From NCBI RefSeq assembly GCF_001571245.1, contig NZ_BCTK01000014.1, forward strand, positions 1 to 64,000: 64,000 nucleotides of DNA, read 5' to 3'. This DNA is from Achromobacter piechaudii NBRC 102461. GTDB taxonomy: Bacteria > Pseudomonadota > Gammaproteobacteria > Burkholderiales > Burkholderiaceae_B. Made by a program: the position numbers and the translations under genes. Shown here one piece after another: positions 1 through 8,874 of the stretch (positions are counted from its first letter, which is position 1; every line of letters starts with the position of its first letter). Under the pieces are notes generated by a model, which did not search any database, was not told the origin of the DNA, and saw only the letters and a list, made by a program, of their open reading frames with translations.

Positions 1-73
1 TTCGGATCACTAAGCAGCACACAACCAGCGAGGGCGCCTCGTCGCCTTCGCCTCTCGTTCTTTAGGAAACGCC

Positions 74-385
74 ATGAAAAACCAAAAGATCCGTATCCGC
101 TTGAAAGCTTTCGATTACAAGCTGATCGATCAATCGGCCGCTGAAATCGTCGACACCGCCAAGCGTACCGGCGCCGTTGTCCGCGGCCCGGTGCCGCTGC
201 CCACGCGTATCCGTCGCTACGACGTTCTGCGTTCGCCGCACGTCAACAAGACGTCGCGCGACCAGTTCGAAATCCGTACCCATCAGCGCCTGATGGACAT
301 CGTTGATCCCACCGACAAGACCGTTGACGCTCTGATGCGTCTGGACCTGCCGGCCGGCGTCGACGTCGAAATCGCGCTGCAGTAA
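74..385 (+). CDS. rpsJ: 30S ribosomal protein S10 (NusE)
   Basis: S10 of the 30S head; it also pairs with NusB in transcription antitermination. The 103-aa length is the family norm, and the opening [18 protein letters not shown] is the standard S10 strand. A Shine-Dalgarno AGGAAA lies at 64-69. The preceding 73 bases are noncoding and are probably the spacer after tuf, which is outside the window. Unusually, a terminator follows at once and rplC starts 373 bp later. Confidence 0.97.
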   Translation: MKNQKIRIRLKAFDYKLIDQSAAEIVDTAKRTGAVVRGPVPLPTRIRRYDVLRSPHVNKTSRDQFEIRTHQRLMDIVDPTDKTVDALMRLDLPAGVDVEIALQ

Positions 386-424
386 GGCGAACCGAGCCTG
401 CTACCTTCGCCGGTAGGCTCGTAA

Positions 425-466
425 AAAATGGCCGTATTCCCCCGGGAGTGCGGCCATTTTGTTTTT
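425..466 (+). terminator. Rho-independent terminator after rpsJ
   Basis: Ten-base arms AAAATGGCCG (425-434) and CGGCCATTTT (451-460) pair perfectly around a C/G-rich loop and run into GTTTTT. The hairpin would end or attenuate transcription from upstream (tuf-rpsJ) before rplC. Confidence 0.85.
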
Positions 467-546
467 GGTTTGTTCTTGGGTTGGCGCGGTCACAAAAAAG
501 TGTGGCAAATGTGCCCGCCCTTACTGGCCCCAAGCCAGCTAAGTGC

Positions 547-576
547 TTGTGTTGCCTGAAAAAATCATGCTAATAT
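547..576 (+). promoter_or_regulatory. Candidate sigma-70 promoter for rplC operon
   Basis: TTGTGT (547-552), an 18-bp spacer and TAATAT (571-576), with an extended -10 TG at 568-569. It lies just downstream of the terminator, where a new promoter is required. The -35 is poor, so the call rests mainly on the extended -10 and the position. Confidence 0.45.
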
Positions 577-583
577 GCCAAGC

Positions 584-745
584 TTGCCATTTTGTGGCAA
601 GTCTAACTATGGGCGGATTGCATGAATTGCCGTTCTTTGCTGCAAGGCAAAGCGGACGTTGATGCGACACCAACCAGGTTGAACATAGTCGTAGGGCAAA
701 GGCCGTTACCTTTTGCCTGATTAGCCCCGACCAATCGCAGTCGGG
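584..745 (+). promoter_or_regulatory. Structured 5' leader of rplC
   Basis: Three hairpins follow the candidate promoter: TTGCCA/TGGCAA (584-600), GGCAAAGG paired with CCTTTTGCC (695-717, one bulge), and CCCGAC/GTCGGG (726-745). The last ends four bases before the rplC Shine-Dalgarno at 749-752. The layout suits a ribosomal-protein autoregulatory leader, but no known L4-leader consensus was recognised. Confidence 0.4.
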
Positions 746-758
746 AATGGAGAAAACG

Positions 759-1448
759 ATGTCGAATTCGACACCCACGCCCGCCGCTCACCGGCTGGGG
801 CTGGTGGGTCGCAAGGTCGGCATGACCCGCATTTTTACCGAGGAAGGTGAATCCATCCCGGTAACCGTGCTGGACGTGTCTAACAACCGCGTGACCCAAG
901 TTAAGTCGCTGGAAACCGACGGCTACGCCGCGATCCAAGTGGCTTATGGCACTCGTCGTGCCTCGCGTGTGGCTCAGCCGCAAACGGGCCACTACGCCAA
1001 AGCCGGCACTGAAGCCGGTAGCATCCTCAAAGAATTCCGCCTGGATCCCGCTCGCGCTGCTGAATTTGCAGCCGGTTCCGTGATCGCCGTGGAATCCGTG
1101 TTCGAAGCCGGCCAACAGGTCGACGTGACGGGCACGACCATTGGTAAAGGCTTCGCCGGTACCATCAAGCGTCACCACTTCGGTTCGCAACGCGCGTCGC
1201 ACGGTAACTCCCGTTCGCACCGCGTCCCGGGCTCGATTGGTCAAGCACAAGATCCGGGCCGTATTTTCCCGGGTAAGCGCATGGCTGGTCACTTGGGTGA
1301 TGTCACCCGCACCGTTCAAAACCTCGACGTCGTTCGCGTTGACGTTGAGCGCGGCCTGCTGCTGGTCAAGGGCGCTGTCCCCGGCCACGCTGGCGCCGAC
1401 ATCGTCGTGCGCCCGGCCATCAAGGCCCCGGCCAAGAAGGGAGCGTAA
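759..1448 (+). CDS. rplC: 50S ribosomal protein L3
   Basis: L3 is an early 50S assembly protein reaching the peptidyl transferase centre. The start at 759 is chosen because GGAG (749-752) is spaced correctly for it; an in-frame ATG at 747 has none. [14 protein letters not shown] and the conserved loop [11 protein letters not shown] are visible. At 229 aa it is about 20 residues longer than E. coli L3, with extra residues at the N-terminus. Confidence 0.96.
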   Translation: MSNSTPTPAAHRLGLVGRKVGMTRIFTEEGESIPVTVLDVSNNRVTQVKSLETDGYAAIQVAYGTRRASRVAQPQTGHYAKAGTEAGSILKEFRLDPARAAEFAAGSVIAVESVFEAGQQVDVTGTTIGKGFAGTIKRHHFGSQRASHGNSRSHRVPGSIGQAQDPGRIFPGKRMAGHLGDVTRTVQNLDVVRVDVERGLLLVKGAVPGHAGADIVVRPAIKAPAKKGA

Positions 1449-1452
1449 GTAA

Positions 1453-2073
1453 ATGGATCTCAAGCTCCTGAACGACCAAGGTCAGGCCGCTGCTACGTTC
1501 AGCGCGCCCGATACGATCTTCGGCCGTGACTTCAACGAAGCGCTGATTCATCAGATCGTGGTGGCTTTCCAAGCCAATGCCCGTGCCGGCAACCGCGCTC
1601 AGAAGGATCGTGCCGAAGTTAAGCACTCGACCAAGAAGCCCTGGCGCCAGAAGGGTACCGGCCGCGCACGCGCTGGTATGACTTCGTCGCCGCTGTGGCG
1701 TGGCGGTGGTCGGATTTTCCCGAACTCGCCCGAAGAGAACTTCAGCCAGAAGGTCAACAAGAAGATGTACCGCGCCGGGATCCGTTCGATCCTGTCGCAA
1801 CTGGCTCGTGAAGACCGTATCGCCGTTGTCGAATCGTTTGATCTGGAATCGCCCAAGACCAAGGCTGCTGCTGCAAAGCTGAAGAGCCTGGGCCTGGACT
1901 CGGTCCTGATCATCACCGACAGCGTTGATGAGAATGTTTACCTCGCCACCCGCAACCTGCCGCACGTTGCTGTTGTCGAGCCCCGTTATGCCGATCCGTT
2001 GTCGCTGGTCCACTACAAGAAAGTGCTGATCACCAAGCCGGCCATCGCTCAACTCGAGGAGATGCTGGGATGA
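1453..2073 (+). CDS. rplD: 50S ribosomal protein L4
   Basis: L4 lines the peptide exit tunnel; in enterobacteria it also represses the S10 operon. The 206-aa product carries the basic tunnel loop [14 protein letters not shown]. It starts four bases after rplC and overlaps rplW by four bases (ATGA), indicating translational coupling. Confidence 0.97.
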   Translation: MDLKLLNDQGQAAATFSAPDTIFGRDFNEALIHQIVVAFQANARAGNRAQKDRAEVKHSTKKPWRQKGTGRARAGMTSSPLWRGGGRIFPNSPEENFSQKVNKKMYRAGIRSILSQLAREDRIAVVESFDLESPKTKAAAAKLKSLGLDSVLIITDSVDENVYLATRNLPHVAVVEPRYADPLSLVHYKKVLITKPAIAQLEEMLG

Positions 2074-2366
2074 ACGCTGAACGCTTGATGCAAGTCATTC
2101 TGGCTCCGATCGTGACCGAAAAGGCCACGTTCGTCGCTGAGAAGAATCAGCAAGTCGCTTTCCGTGTCGTGGCTGACGCTACCAAGCCGGAAATCAAGGC
2201 TGCCGTCGAACTGCTCTTCAAGGTGCAGGTCGAGTCCGTGCAGGTCCTCAACCGTAAGGGCAAAGTCAAGCGCTTTGGCCGATTCGTTGGCCGTCGCCGT
2301 AATGAGCGCAAGGCTTACGTGTCGCTCAAGGACGGCCAGGAAATCGACTTTGCGGAGGTGAAGTAA
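2070..2366 (+). CDS. rplW: 50S ribosomal protein L23
   Basis: L23 sits at the tunnel exit and docks trigger factor and SRP. The 98-aa protein shows the N-terminal APIVTEKAT motif and the internal basic hairpin [13 protein letters not shown]. The GGAGG near its 3' end (2355-2359) serves as the ribosome binding site for rplB. Confidence 0.97.
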   Translation: MNAERLMQVILAPIVTEKATFVAEKNQQVAFRVVADATKPEIKAAVELLFKVQVESVQVLNRKGKVKRFGRFVGRRRNERKAYVSLKDGQEIDFAEVK

Positions 2367-3194
2367 ATGGCCCTCGTAAAAGTTAAGCCGACTTCGGCTG
2401 GCCGCCGTGGCATGGTGAAGGTTGTTAGCCCGAACCTGCACAAGGGTGAGCCCTACGCGCCGCTGCTGGAAAAGAAGACCCGTGGTTCTGGCCGTAACAA
2501 CAACGGTCACATCACGATCCGTCACCGTGGTGGTGGTCACAAGCAACACTACCGTGTCGTCGACTTCCGTCGCGACAAGGACGGTATCCCGGCAAAGGTC
2601 GAGCGTCTGGAATATGACCCCAACCGTACGGCGCACATTGCTCTGCTGTGCTACGCCGACGGCGAACGTCGTTACATCATCGCTCCGCGTGGTCTGGAAG
2701 TGGGCGCTACCTTGCTGTCGGGCACCGATGCTCCGATCCGCGCTGGTAACACCCTGCCGATCCGCAACATCCCGGTGGGTACGACGATTCACTGCGTCGA
2801 AATGCTGCCTGGCAAGGGTGCTCAAATGGTCCGTTCGGCCGGCGCTTCCGCCGTCCTGCTGGCTCGCGAAGGCATCTACGCTCAGGTTCGTCTGCGCTCG
2901 GGTGAAGTTCGCCGTGTGCACATCGAATGCCGCGCCACCATTGGTGAAGTCGGTAACGAAGAACACAGCCTGCGCCAAATCGGCAAGGCCGGTGCAATGC
3001 GTTGGCGCGGTATCCGCCCGACGGTTCGTGGCGTTGCCATGAACCCGGTGGATCACCCGCACGGTGGCGGCGAAGGCCGTACCGGTGAAGCACGCGAGCC
3101 GGTCAGCCCGTGGGGCACCCCGGCGAAGGGTTTCAAGACCCGTCGCAACAAGCGGACGAACAATATGATCGTCCAACGGCGCAAGCGCAAGTAA
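2367..3194 (+). CDS. rplB: 50S ribosomal protein L2
   Basis: L2 is needed for subunit association and peptidyl transfer. Full length (275 aa). The near-universal [14 protein letters not shown] segment with the functional histidine is present, followed by the basic tail [10 protein letters not shown]. It begins directly after the rplW stop codon. Confidence 0.97.
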   Translation: MALVKVKPTSAGRRGMVKVVSPNLHKGEPYAPLLEKKTRGSGRNNNGHITIRHRGGGHKQHYRVVDFRRDKDGIPAKVERLEYDPNRTAHIALLCYADGERRYIIAPRGLEVGATLLSGTDAPIRAGNTLPIRNIPVGTTIHCVEMLPGKGAQMVRSAGASAVLLAREGIYAQVRLRSGEVRRVHIECRATIGEVGNEEHSLRQIGKAGAMRWRGIRPTVRGVAMNPVDHPHGGGEGRTGEAREPVSPWGTPAKGFKTRRNKRTNNMIVQRRKRK

Positions 3195-3206
3195 GAGGCG
3201 AACACT

Positions 3207-3482
3207 ATGTCACGTTCGATCAAGAAAGGCCCGTTTGTCGATGCTCACCTGATCAAAAAGGTGGACACGGCCGTCGCGGGCAAAGACAAGAAGCCGATCA
3301 AGACCTGGTCGCGTCGTTCCACGATCCTGCCCGAGTTCATCGGTCTGACGATCGCGGTCCACAACGGCAAGCAGCATGTCCCCGTGTACATCAACGAGAA
3401 CATGGTCGGTCACAAGCTGGGCGAGTTCGCGCTGACCCGTACGTTCAAGGGTCACGCTGCGGACAAGAAGGCGAAGAGGTAA
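3207..3482 (+). CDS. rpsS: 30S ribosomal protein S19
   Basis: S19 of the 30S head, a partner of S13. The 91-aa length and the opening [11 protein letters not shown] with [11 protein letters not shown] are typical. The initiator ATG is preceded by AGAGGCGAAC, a good Shine-Dalgarno. Confidence 0.97.
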   Translation: MSRSIKKGPFVDAHLIKKVDTAVAGKDKKPIKTWSRRSTILPEFIGLTIAVHNGKQHVPVYINENMVGHKLGEFALTRTFKGHAADKKAKR

Positions 3483-3485
3483 GCG

Positions 3486-3815
3486 ATGGAAACTACTGCC
3501 ATTATCCGTGGGGTGCACATCTCGGCACAGAAGACCCGCCTGGTTGCGGACATGATCCGTGGTCAGAAGGTCGGCCGTGCCCTGGAAATCCTCACCTTCT
3601 CGCCGAAGAAGGCGGCCGTCATCCTGAAGAAGGCTGTCGAGTCCGCCATCGCCAACGCCGAGCACAACGACGGCGCCGATATCGACGAACTGAAAGTCAC
3701 CACGATTTTTGTGGACAAGGCTCAGTCGATGAAGCGCTTCTCCGCTCGCGCCAAGGGCCGCGGCAACCGTATCGAGAAGCAGACCTGCCATATCACGGTC
3801 AAGGTCGGAGCTTAA
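3486..3815 (+). CDS. rplV: 50S ribosomal protein L22
   Basis: L22 contributes the beta-hairpin that narrows the exit tunnel. 109 aa; the tunnel hairpin region [16 protein letters not shown] is visible near the C-terminus. The gene starts three bases after rpsS. Confidence 0.97.
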   Translation: METTAIIRGVHISAQKTRLVADMIRGQKVGRALEILTFSPKKAAVILKKAVESAIANAEHNDGADIDELKVTTIFVDKAQSMKRFSARAKGRGNRIEKQTCHITVKVGA

Positions 3816-3824
3816 GGAGTCACG

Positions 3825-4619
3825 ATGGGTCAGAAAATTCACCCCACTGGGTTCCGTCTCGCGGTCACCCGTAATTGGTCCTCGCGTTGGTTCGCCGACG
3901 ACAAGGCCTTCGGCACGATGCTTGCCGAAGACATTCGCGTTCGCGAGTACCTGAAGAAGAAGCTCAAGAGCGCCTCCGTTGGTCGCGTGATCATCGAGCG
4001 TCCGGCCAAGAATGCCCGCATCACCGTCTACTCGGCTCGTCCGGGCGTGGTGATCGGCAAGCGCGGCGAAGACATCGAAAGCCTGAAGGCTGATCTGCAG
4101 CGTCTGATGGGCGTGCCCGTGCACGTCAACATCGAAGAAATCCGCAAGCCGGAAACCGATGCTCAACTGATCGCCGACTCGATCTCGCAACAGCTCGAGA
4201 AGCGCATCATGTTCCGTCGCGCAATGAAGCGCGCGATGCAAAACGCGATGCGTCTGGGTGCCCAAGGCATCAAGATCATGAGCTCGGGCCGTCTGAACGG
4301 TATCGAAATTGCTCGCACCGAGTGGTATCGCGAAGGCCGTGTGCCGCTGCACACCCTCAAGGCCAACATCGACTACGGCACCTCTGAAGCCCACACCACG
4401 TATGGCGTGATCGGCATCAAGGTCTGGGTCTACAAGGGCGACATGCTGGCTAACGGCGAATTGCCGCCGGAAACCGCTGCCCCGCGCGAAGAAGAACGTC
4501 GTCCGCGCCGCGCTCCGCGTGGTGATCGTCCGGACGGTGCTCGCACCGGTCGTCCGGGTGGTCGTGGTCGTGGTGGTCCCCGCAAGGCGGACGCTGCTCC
4601 GGCGCCTGAAGGAGAATAA
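3825..4619 (+). CDS. rpsC: 30S ribosomal protein S3
   Basis: S3 lies at the mRNA entry channel. The KH-domain GxxG loop VVIGKRGED is visible at about residues 69-77. At 264 aa it is longer than the 233-aa E. coli protein because of a C-terminal tail rich in R, G, P and E (from about residue 215), which looks disordered. Confidence 0.97.
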   Translation: MGQKIHPTGFRLAVTRNWSSRWFADDKAFGTMLAEDIRVREYLKKKLKSASVGRVIIERPAKNARITVYSARPGVVIGKRGEDIESLKADLQRLMGVPVHVNIEEIRKPETDAQLIADSISQQLEKRIMFRRAMKRAMQNAMRLGAQGIKIMSSGRLNGIEIARTEWYREGRVPLHTLKANIDYGTSEAHTTYGVIGIKVWVYKGDMLANGELPPETAAPREEERRPRRAPRGDRPDGARTGRPGGRGRGGPRKADAAPAPEGE

Positions 4620-4621
4620 CC

Positions 4622-5038
4622 ATGCTGCAACCCTCTCGCAGAAAGTATCGCAAAGAGCAGAAGGGCCGCAACACCGGTCTGGCGACGCGTGGTACCCACG
4701 TGTCGTTCGGCGAATTCGGTCTGAAGGCCACCGGCCGTGGCCGTCTGACCGCTCGCCAGATCGAAGCCGCTCGTCGTGCTATCAATCGTCACATCAAGCG
4801 TGGCGGCCGTATCTGGATTCGCATTTTCCCGGATAAGCCCATCTCGCAGAAGCCCGCCGAAGTCCGTATGGGTAACGGTAAGGGTAATCCTGAGTACTGG
4901 GTCGCTGAAATTCAGCCCGGCAAAGTGCTCTACGAAATGGAAGGTGTGAGCGAAGAGATCGCGCGTGAAGCTTTCCGCCTGGCCGCTGCCAAGCTGCCGA
5001 TTTCGACCACGTTCGTCGCGCGTCATATCGGTGCTTAA
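4622..5038 (+). CDS. rplP: 50S ribosomal protein L16
   Basis: L16 organises the A-site tRNA region of the 50S. 138 aa, starting [17 protein letters not shown] and containing [18 protein letters not shown]. The ATG lies two bases after the rpsC stop codon; the Shine-Dalgarno GGAG is inside rpsC. Confidence 0.97.
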
Positions 5039-5049
5039 GGAGTACTAAC

Positions 5050-5241
5050 ATGAAAGCTAGCGAACTCCGTTCGAAAGACGCCGCCGAGCTCGGCAAAGAG
5101 CTCGAAAGCCTGCTGAAGGCACAATTCGGTCTGCGTATGCAGAAGGCCACGCAGCAACTGGCCAACACCAGCCAGCTGCGCAACGTGCGTCGCGACATCG
5201 CGCGCGTTCGTACCTTGCTGACCGAGAAGGCAGGGAAATAA
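5050..5241 (+). CDS. rpmC: 50S ribosomal protein L29
   Basis: L29 neighbours L23 at the tunnel exit. 63 aa of helical hairpin with the usual MKASELRSK start and [11 protein letters not shown] near the C-terminus. Preceded by AAGGAG at 5037-5042. Confidence 0.96.
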
Positions 5242-5243
5242 AC

Positions 5244-5525
5244 ATGAGCGAAACTCAAAACACCCAAGTGGCCAAGCGCCAGCGTACGCTGGTTGGCAAG
5301 GTCGTCAGCAACAAGATGGACAAGACTGTCGTTGTGCTCGTCGAGCGCCGCGTCAAGCACCCCATCTTCGGCAAGATCATCATGCGTTCCGCGAAGTACA
5401 AGGCGCACGATGAATCGAACCAATACAACGAAGGCGATACGGTTGAAATCGCTGAAGGCCGTCCCATCTCGCGCTCGAAGTCGTGGCGTGTGGTGCGTCT
5501 GGTTGAAGCCGCACGTATCATCTAA
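5244..5525 (+). CDS. rpsQ: 30S ribosomal protein S17
   Basis: S17 is an early 16S-binding OB-fold protein. 93 aa with [17 protein letters not shown] and the HDESN..GD segment. In most bacteria rplN follows directly; here the operon terminates and rplN lies 13 kb away. Confidence 0.97.
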   Translation: MSETQNTQVAKRQRTLVGKVVSNKMDKTVVVLVERRVKHPIFGKIIMRSAKYKAHDESNQYNEGDTVEIAEGRPISRSKSWRVVRLVEAARII

Positions 5526-5562
5526 GTGATGCAGTCATCGGAACGGTTCGCCGTTCTGATAT

Positions 5563-5598
5563 AAAACGGCAAGGGCTAAACCCCTTGCCGTTTTTTTT
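5563..5598 (+). terminator. Rho-independent terminator after rpsQ
   Basis: Thirteen-base arms AAAACGGCAAGGG (5563-5575) and CCCTTGCCGTTTT (5582-5594) with a six-base loop and eight T. A small UUCG-looped hairpin, GAACGG/CCGTTC (5541-5556), precedes it. This is the physical end of the S10 operon. Confidence 0.93.
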
Positions 5599-5612
5599 CG
5601 TCCTCGGAATCT

Positions 5613-6119
5613 ATGTCGATGCGGTTCACGAACACCATGCGCAATGCCGTCACGGCTCAGGTCCTTGCGGCCGCGCTTTGCTTGTCGGGCGCGGCGCAAG
5701 CGCAGCCGGCCAAGCCCGAGGCCTCTGGCTCTGCTTCGGCCCCCGACGATTCCCGCATTGGAAAGAACGTGTTGAACGCAGGCCCCGAGCCTCGGGTAAA
5801 ACCCAGTCCGGGATCTCGCGACCACGCCGCCATTTTTGGATCCGACGATGAGGACGAGCAGGCCTTGGCATCGCAGGAGCAGGCCCTGGAGGCGCAGCGC
5901 AACCAGTTCATGATGCTTGAACGCCTGTTGAACCAGAAGCCGTCGAGCGCAGGGCCTGCGCCACCCGCGATGATCCCGCTGAATACGGGCACCACGATGC
6001 GCCCTTTGCAACCGTCGCCGTCCGGCTCGCAGTTGGACCGTGGCAGCATCGATGACATGCAGCGGCGCGTAGACAGTCTTCGGCGCGACGCGGAGTCGCT
6101 GCGCCAAACGGGAAAATAG
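5613..6119 (+). CDS. Secreted protein of unknown function, 168 aa
   Basis: No family recognised. The N-terminus is a signal peptide with likely cleavage after SGAAQAQ (about residue 31). The mature part is rich in P, S, A and acidic residues, with a DDEDEQ cluster near residue 76 and a short predicted coiled coil at the C-terminus (DDMQRRVDSLRRDAESLR). A periplasmic or envelope location is inferred. It is the first gene of the block that interrupts the ribosomal cluster and resembles its neighbour at 6283 in plan: signal peptide, then coiled coil. Confidence 0.6.
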   Translation: MSMRFTNTMRNAVTAQVLAAALCLSGAAQAQPAKPEASGSASAPDDSRIGKNVLNAGPEPRVKPSPGSRDHAAIFGSDDEDEQALASQEQALEAQRNQFMMLERLLNQKPSSAGPAPPAMIPLNTGTTMRPLQPSPSGSQLDRGSIDDMQRRVDSLRRDAESLRQTGK

Positions 6120-6223
6120 CCGCCGCAGGACCGCGCCGGCCGCGCGCTATCGTCCGGCCCGCGCGCGTTGAAACGCAGCGTATCAACTGTCGACGCCGAC
6201 CAGGTAAACGACCCCCAGGATCC

Positions 6224-6258
6224 TGATATAAATCCTGTCAGCGCACGTCGCGCTGACA
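6224..6258 (+). promoter_or_regulatory. Extended -10 promoter with palindrome at start site
   Basis: TGATATAAA gives an extended -10 (TG at 6224-6225, TATAAA at 6227-6232). A perfect nine-base inverted repeat, TGTCAGCGC (6236-6244) and GCGCTGACA (6250-6258), begins where transcription should start. It could be an operator or a 5'-end stabilising hairpin for the gene at 6283. The -35 is weak. Confidence 0.45.
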
Positions 6259-6282
6259 ATTCTGACCTCGGGAGTTGCAACC

Positions 6283-6723
6283 ATGATCTGGTCTGCGGGC
6301 AAGCTTGGCATTGCGGGTTTCATGGTGTGCGCGAGTGCGGCGTTTGCCGTACCAGCAAGCGCGCAAACCCTGGTGTTGAAGGACGGGGATATATCCCGCC
6401 CCGTCTATGACAGCGTGCTGGTGGTGGGGTCTGGCGGTCGGGTGAGCACCGGTCCGGAAGTGCGGGAATTGCGGCAAGCACTGGATCAGATCCGTGAGCA
6501 AGCGCGCACGGCGAACGATCTGAAAAACGAGAACCGGGCGCTGCAACGCAAAGTCGATGAGCAGGACAAGAAGCTTGCCGCGATCGAACGCAAGCAAAGC
6601 GATAGCAGCCGTAGCAGCGCCAGCAACAACAACAGCGCGAATGATCGGCAGTTCAGCGCCATGCAGCGGCAGATCGACCAGTTGAGCCGCGACCTGGATC
6701 GACTGCGCAGCAAGGTCAAGTAA
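6283..6723 (+). CDS. Secreted coiled-coil protein of unknown function
   Basis: 146 aa. The signal peptide ends about at ASA-QTLVL (residue 28). A short beta-rich stretch with VVGSGGR is followed by a long heptad-like segment, residues 58-105, rich in E, K, Q and R. A Ser/Asn linker comes next, and a second helix (QRQIDQLSRDLDRLRSKVK) ends the protein. GGGAG at 6270-6274 supports the start. Periplasmic location inferred; no family recognised. Confidence 0.65.
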   Translation: MIWSAGKLGIAGFMVCASAAFAVPASAQTLVLKDGDISRPVYDSVLVVGSGGRVSTGPEVRELRQALDQIREQARTANDLKNENRALQRKVDEQDKKLAAIERKQSDSSRSSASNNNSANDRQFSAMQRQIDQLSRDLDRLRSKVK

Positions 6724-6727
6724 GACC

Positions 6728-6780
6728 GGACGTTCCGGGCGCGGCGGGTTGAGCCCGAACGCGCCCGGATGCGAACGTCC
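6728..6780. terminator. Long GC hairpin between convergent genes
   Basis: GGACGTTC/GAACGTCC (6728-6735, 6773-6780) encloses CGGGCGCG/CGCGCCCG (6736-6743, 6760-6767), with a five-base bulge on one side. It fills the gap between the convergent gene at 6283 and livM. There is no T-tract, so it is either a U-less bidirectional terminator or a 3'-end protecting hairpin. Confidence 0.5.
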
Positions 6781-6785
6781 CGACG

Positions 6786-7853
6786 CTAGCGCCTTCGCGC
6801 GAATTCGCGAAGCCGGCCCGCGATGCCCGTGGGGAAGTAATACACCGACACCACGAACAGGATCCCCAGCCATAGCAGCCAGCGATCAGGTTCGAACAGC
6901 AGCGCCAGCGGCGCCACGCCCGTGACCGCATCATGGATGACGTGCAGGCCGTCTTGCAGATAGCTTTGCGCGAACACGAAGAGGCTCGCGCCTACCACTG
7001 CCCCATACATCGTGCCCATGCCGCCTATCACCAGCATCAGCAGGATGTTCAGCATGATCTCGAACGACAGCGAGGTATCGGGGCCGTTATAGCGCAGCCA
7101 CAATGCGTACAGCGCGCCGGCCAGCGTGGCGAACGCGGCGGCAAGCAGATTGGACAGGCTGCGGTACAACACCGTGCGGTAACCGATGGCCTCGGCGCGG
7201 AACGGGTTTTCGCGTATGGCCTGCAACACCCGGCCGAACGGTGAATTGACGATGCGCAGCAGCATCAGGAACAGCACGACGCACACGGCCGCAATCAGGT
7301 AATAGGTGATGATGCGACCGTCGATCGTCACACCAAATACGGGCTCGGACAAGGGCCGGAAGGCCGGGCGCAGCCATTGCGGCACCTTGAAGTTCAAGCC
7401 GTCTTCGCCGCCCGTCAACGTCGACAACTGCGACACCAGCGTCTGAAACGCCGCGGCAACCGCCAGCGTGATCATGGCGTAGAAGATGGCTCGTACGCGC
7501 AGGCTTGCCAGGCCGATCAACAGCGCAAAGGCCAACGACACGATCAGCCCCGCGCCTACCCCCGCGAACACGGCGGTCCACCCCGGCTCCATTCGGATGC
7601 TGGCAATCGCCACGCCATAGGCGCCGATGCCGAAGAACATCGTGTGCGCAAAGCTCACGATGCCGGTGTAGCCCAGCAGCAGGTCATAGCTGGCCACCAG
7701 GATGATGAACACCAGGATCTTGGCCGCCACCGCCAACGACTTGGGCCCGGGGAACAAAAAGGGCGCGGTGGCGAGCAGGGCGACTATCGCGATCAGCGCA
7801 AGCGCCAGCAGCGGGCTGCGCGGCGGGTCGCCGGAGAGCAGGCGGAATGACAT
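6786..7853 (-). CDS. livM: Branched-chain amino acid-type ABC transporter permease LivM
   Basis: Inner-membrane permease of a LivKHMGF-type uptake system; 355 aa, about nine hydrophobic segments. The family segment YDLLLGYTGIVSFAHTMFFG is visible near residue 60 and a GGMGT..GAVVGA loop lies near the C-terminus. Last gene of the operon, ten bases after livH. The substrate cannot be told from the permease; leucine-type, urea, amide and aromatic-acid systems all share this family. Confidence 0.88.
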   Translation of the reverse strand: MSFRLLSGDPPRSPLLALALIAIVALLATAPFLFPGPKSLAVAAKILVFIILVASYDLLLGYTGIVSFAHTMFFGIGAYGVAIASIRMEPGWTAVFAGVGAGLIVSLAFALLIGLASLRVRAIFYAMITLAVAAAFQTLVSQLSTLTGGEDGLNFKVPQWLRPAFRPLSEPVFGVTIDGRIITYYLIAAVCVVLFLMLLRIVNSPFGRVLQAIRENPFRAEAIGYRTVLYRSLSNLLAAAFATLAGALYALWLRYNGPDTSLSFEIMLNILLMLVIGGMGTMYGAVVGASLFVFAQSYLQDGLHVIHDAVTGVAPLALLFEPDRWLLWLGILFVVSVYYFPTGIAGRLREFARRR

Positions 7854-7863
7854 GGCGCGGCTC

Positions 7864-8874
7864 CTAGCGGTTCGTGACGGGATACACGCCTTGGGGCCGC
7901 CACAACAAGATGGCGACCATCAACGCGATGTTCGAGAACAGGGCGGCCTTGGGCAGCAGGAAGCCGGTGTAGTTGGCCATGAGGCCTACCAGCAGCGCCC
8001 CGATCAGGCAGCCCACGGTCGACCCCAGCCCGCCAATCATGATGACGATGAAGATCAGCACGTTCACCTGCGCGCCCAATTGCGGCACGACCGATTGCTG
8101 GTACATGCCCCACAACACGCCGCCCAGGCCGGCCAACATCGAACCCGCGACAAACACGCCCACGAACAAATGGCGGATGCGGTAGCCCAGGCTTTCGACC
8201 ATCTCCCGGTCTTCGACCCCAGCCCGGATCAAGAGGCCCAGCTTGGTCCGATTCAACAGCCAGAGCATGCCGCCCAGCACCAGCACGCCCACCACCAGCG
8301 CCACGATCCGGAATTTCTCGATGGCGGCATCGCCCAGCAGGAACGCGCCACGCAAGGCCTGCGGCAGCGGCAGCGACAAGGTTTGCGGACCCCAGATCAT
8401 CTTGATGATCTCTTCGCCGATGATCATGCCGCCCATCGTGATCAGGATCTGCTTCAGATGCTGTCCATATACGGGCCGCACGATCACGCGCTCAAAGGCC
8501 AGCCCGACCGCGCCGGCCACCAGCATGCCGACGATCATGGCCGGCAGGACAGCCGCCAGGTTCATCCACAGGCTGCCTGTCTGGGTCCAATCGGACATCG
8601 ACCCCAGCACGGTCGCCGCCATGTATGCGCCGATGGCGATGAACAGGCCGTGGCCGAAGTTCAAGACATCCATCAAGCCGAATACCAGCGTCATGCCGGA
8701 GGCGACGATGAAGATGATCATGCCCATCGCCAAGCCGGCCAGGGTCAGGGTGATCCACGTTGAAAACGAACCTACCAGCGGCAGCGCAAGCGCCGCCAGC
8801 GCCACCACCAGCAAAACAGGGCGCAGGTCCGCGCGCACGCGAGGCAGCGGCGTGTCGAAATCCAAGGTACTCAT
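7864..8874 (-). CDS. livH: Branched-chain amino acid-type ABC transporter permease LivH
   Basis: Second permease subunit, 336 aa. Typical family features are ASGMTLVFGLMDVLNFGHG in the first third and GGLGSTVGCLIGALLVG near the end. Its start overlaps the livF stop by four bases. At 336 aa it is somewhat longer than E. coli LivH, with an N-terminal extension before the first membrane helix. Confidence 0.88.
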   Translation of the reverse strand: MSTLDFDTPLPRVRADLRPVLLVVALAALALPLVGSFSTWITLTLAGLAMGMIIFIVASGMTLVFGLMDVLNFGHGLFIAIGAYMAATVLGSMSDWTQTGSLWMNLAAVLPAMIVGMLVAGAVGLAFERVIVRPVYGQHLKQILITMGGMIIGEEIIKMIWGPQTLSLPLPQALRGAFLLGDAAIEKFRIVALVVGVLVLGGMLWLLNRTKLGLLIRAGVEDREMVESLGYRIRHLFVGVFVAGSMLAGLGGVLWGMYQQSVVPQLGAQVNVLIFIVIMIGGLGSTVGCLIGALLVGLMANYTGFLLPKAALFSNIALMVAILLWRPQGVYPVTNR

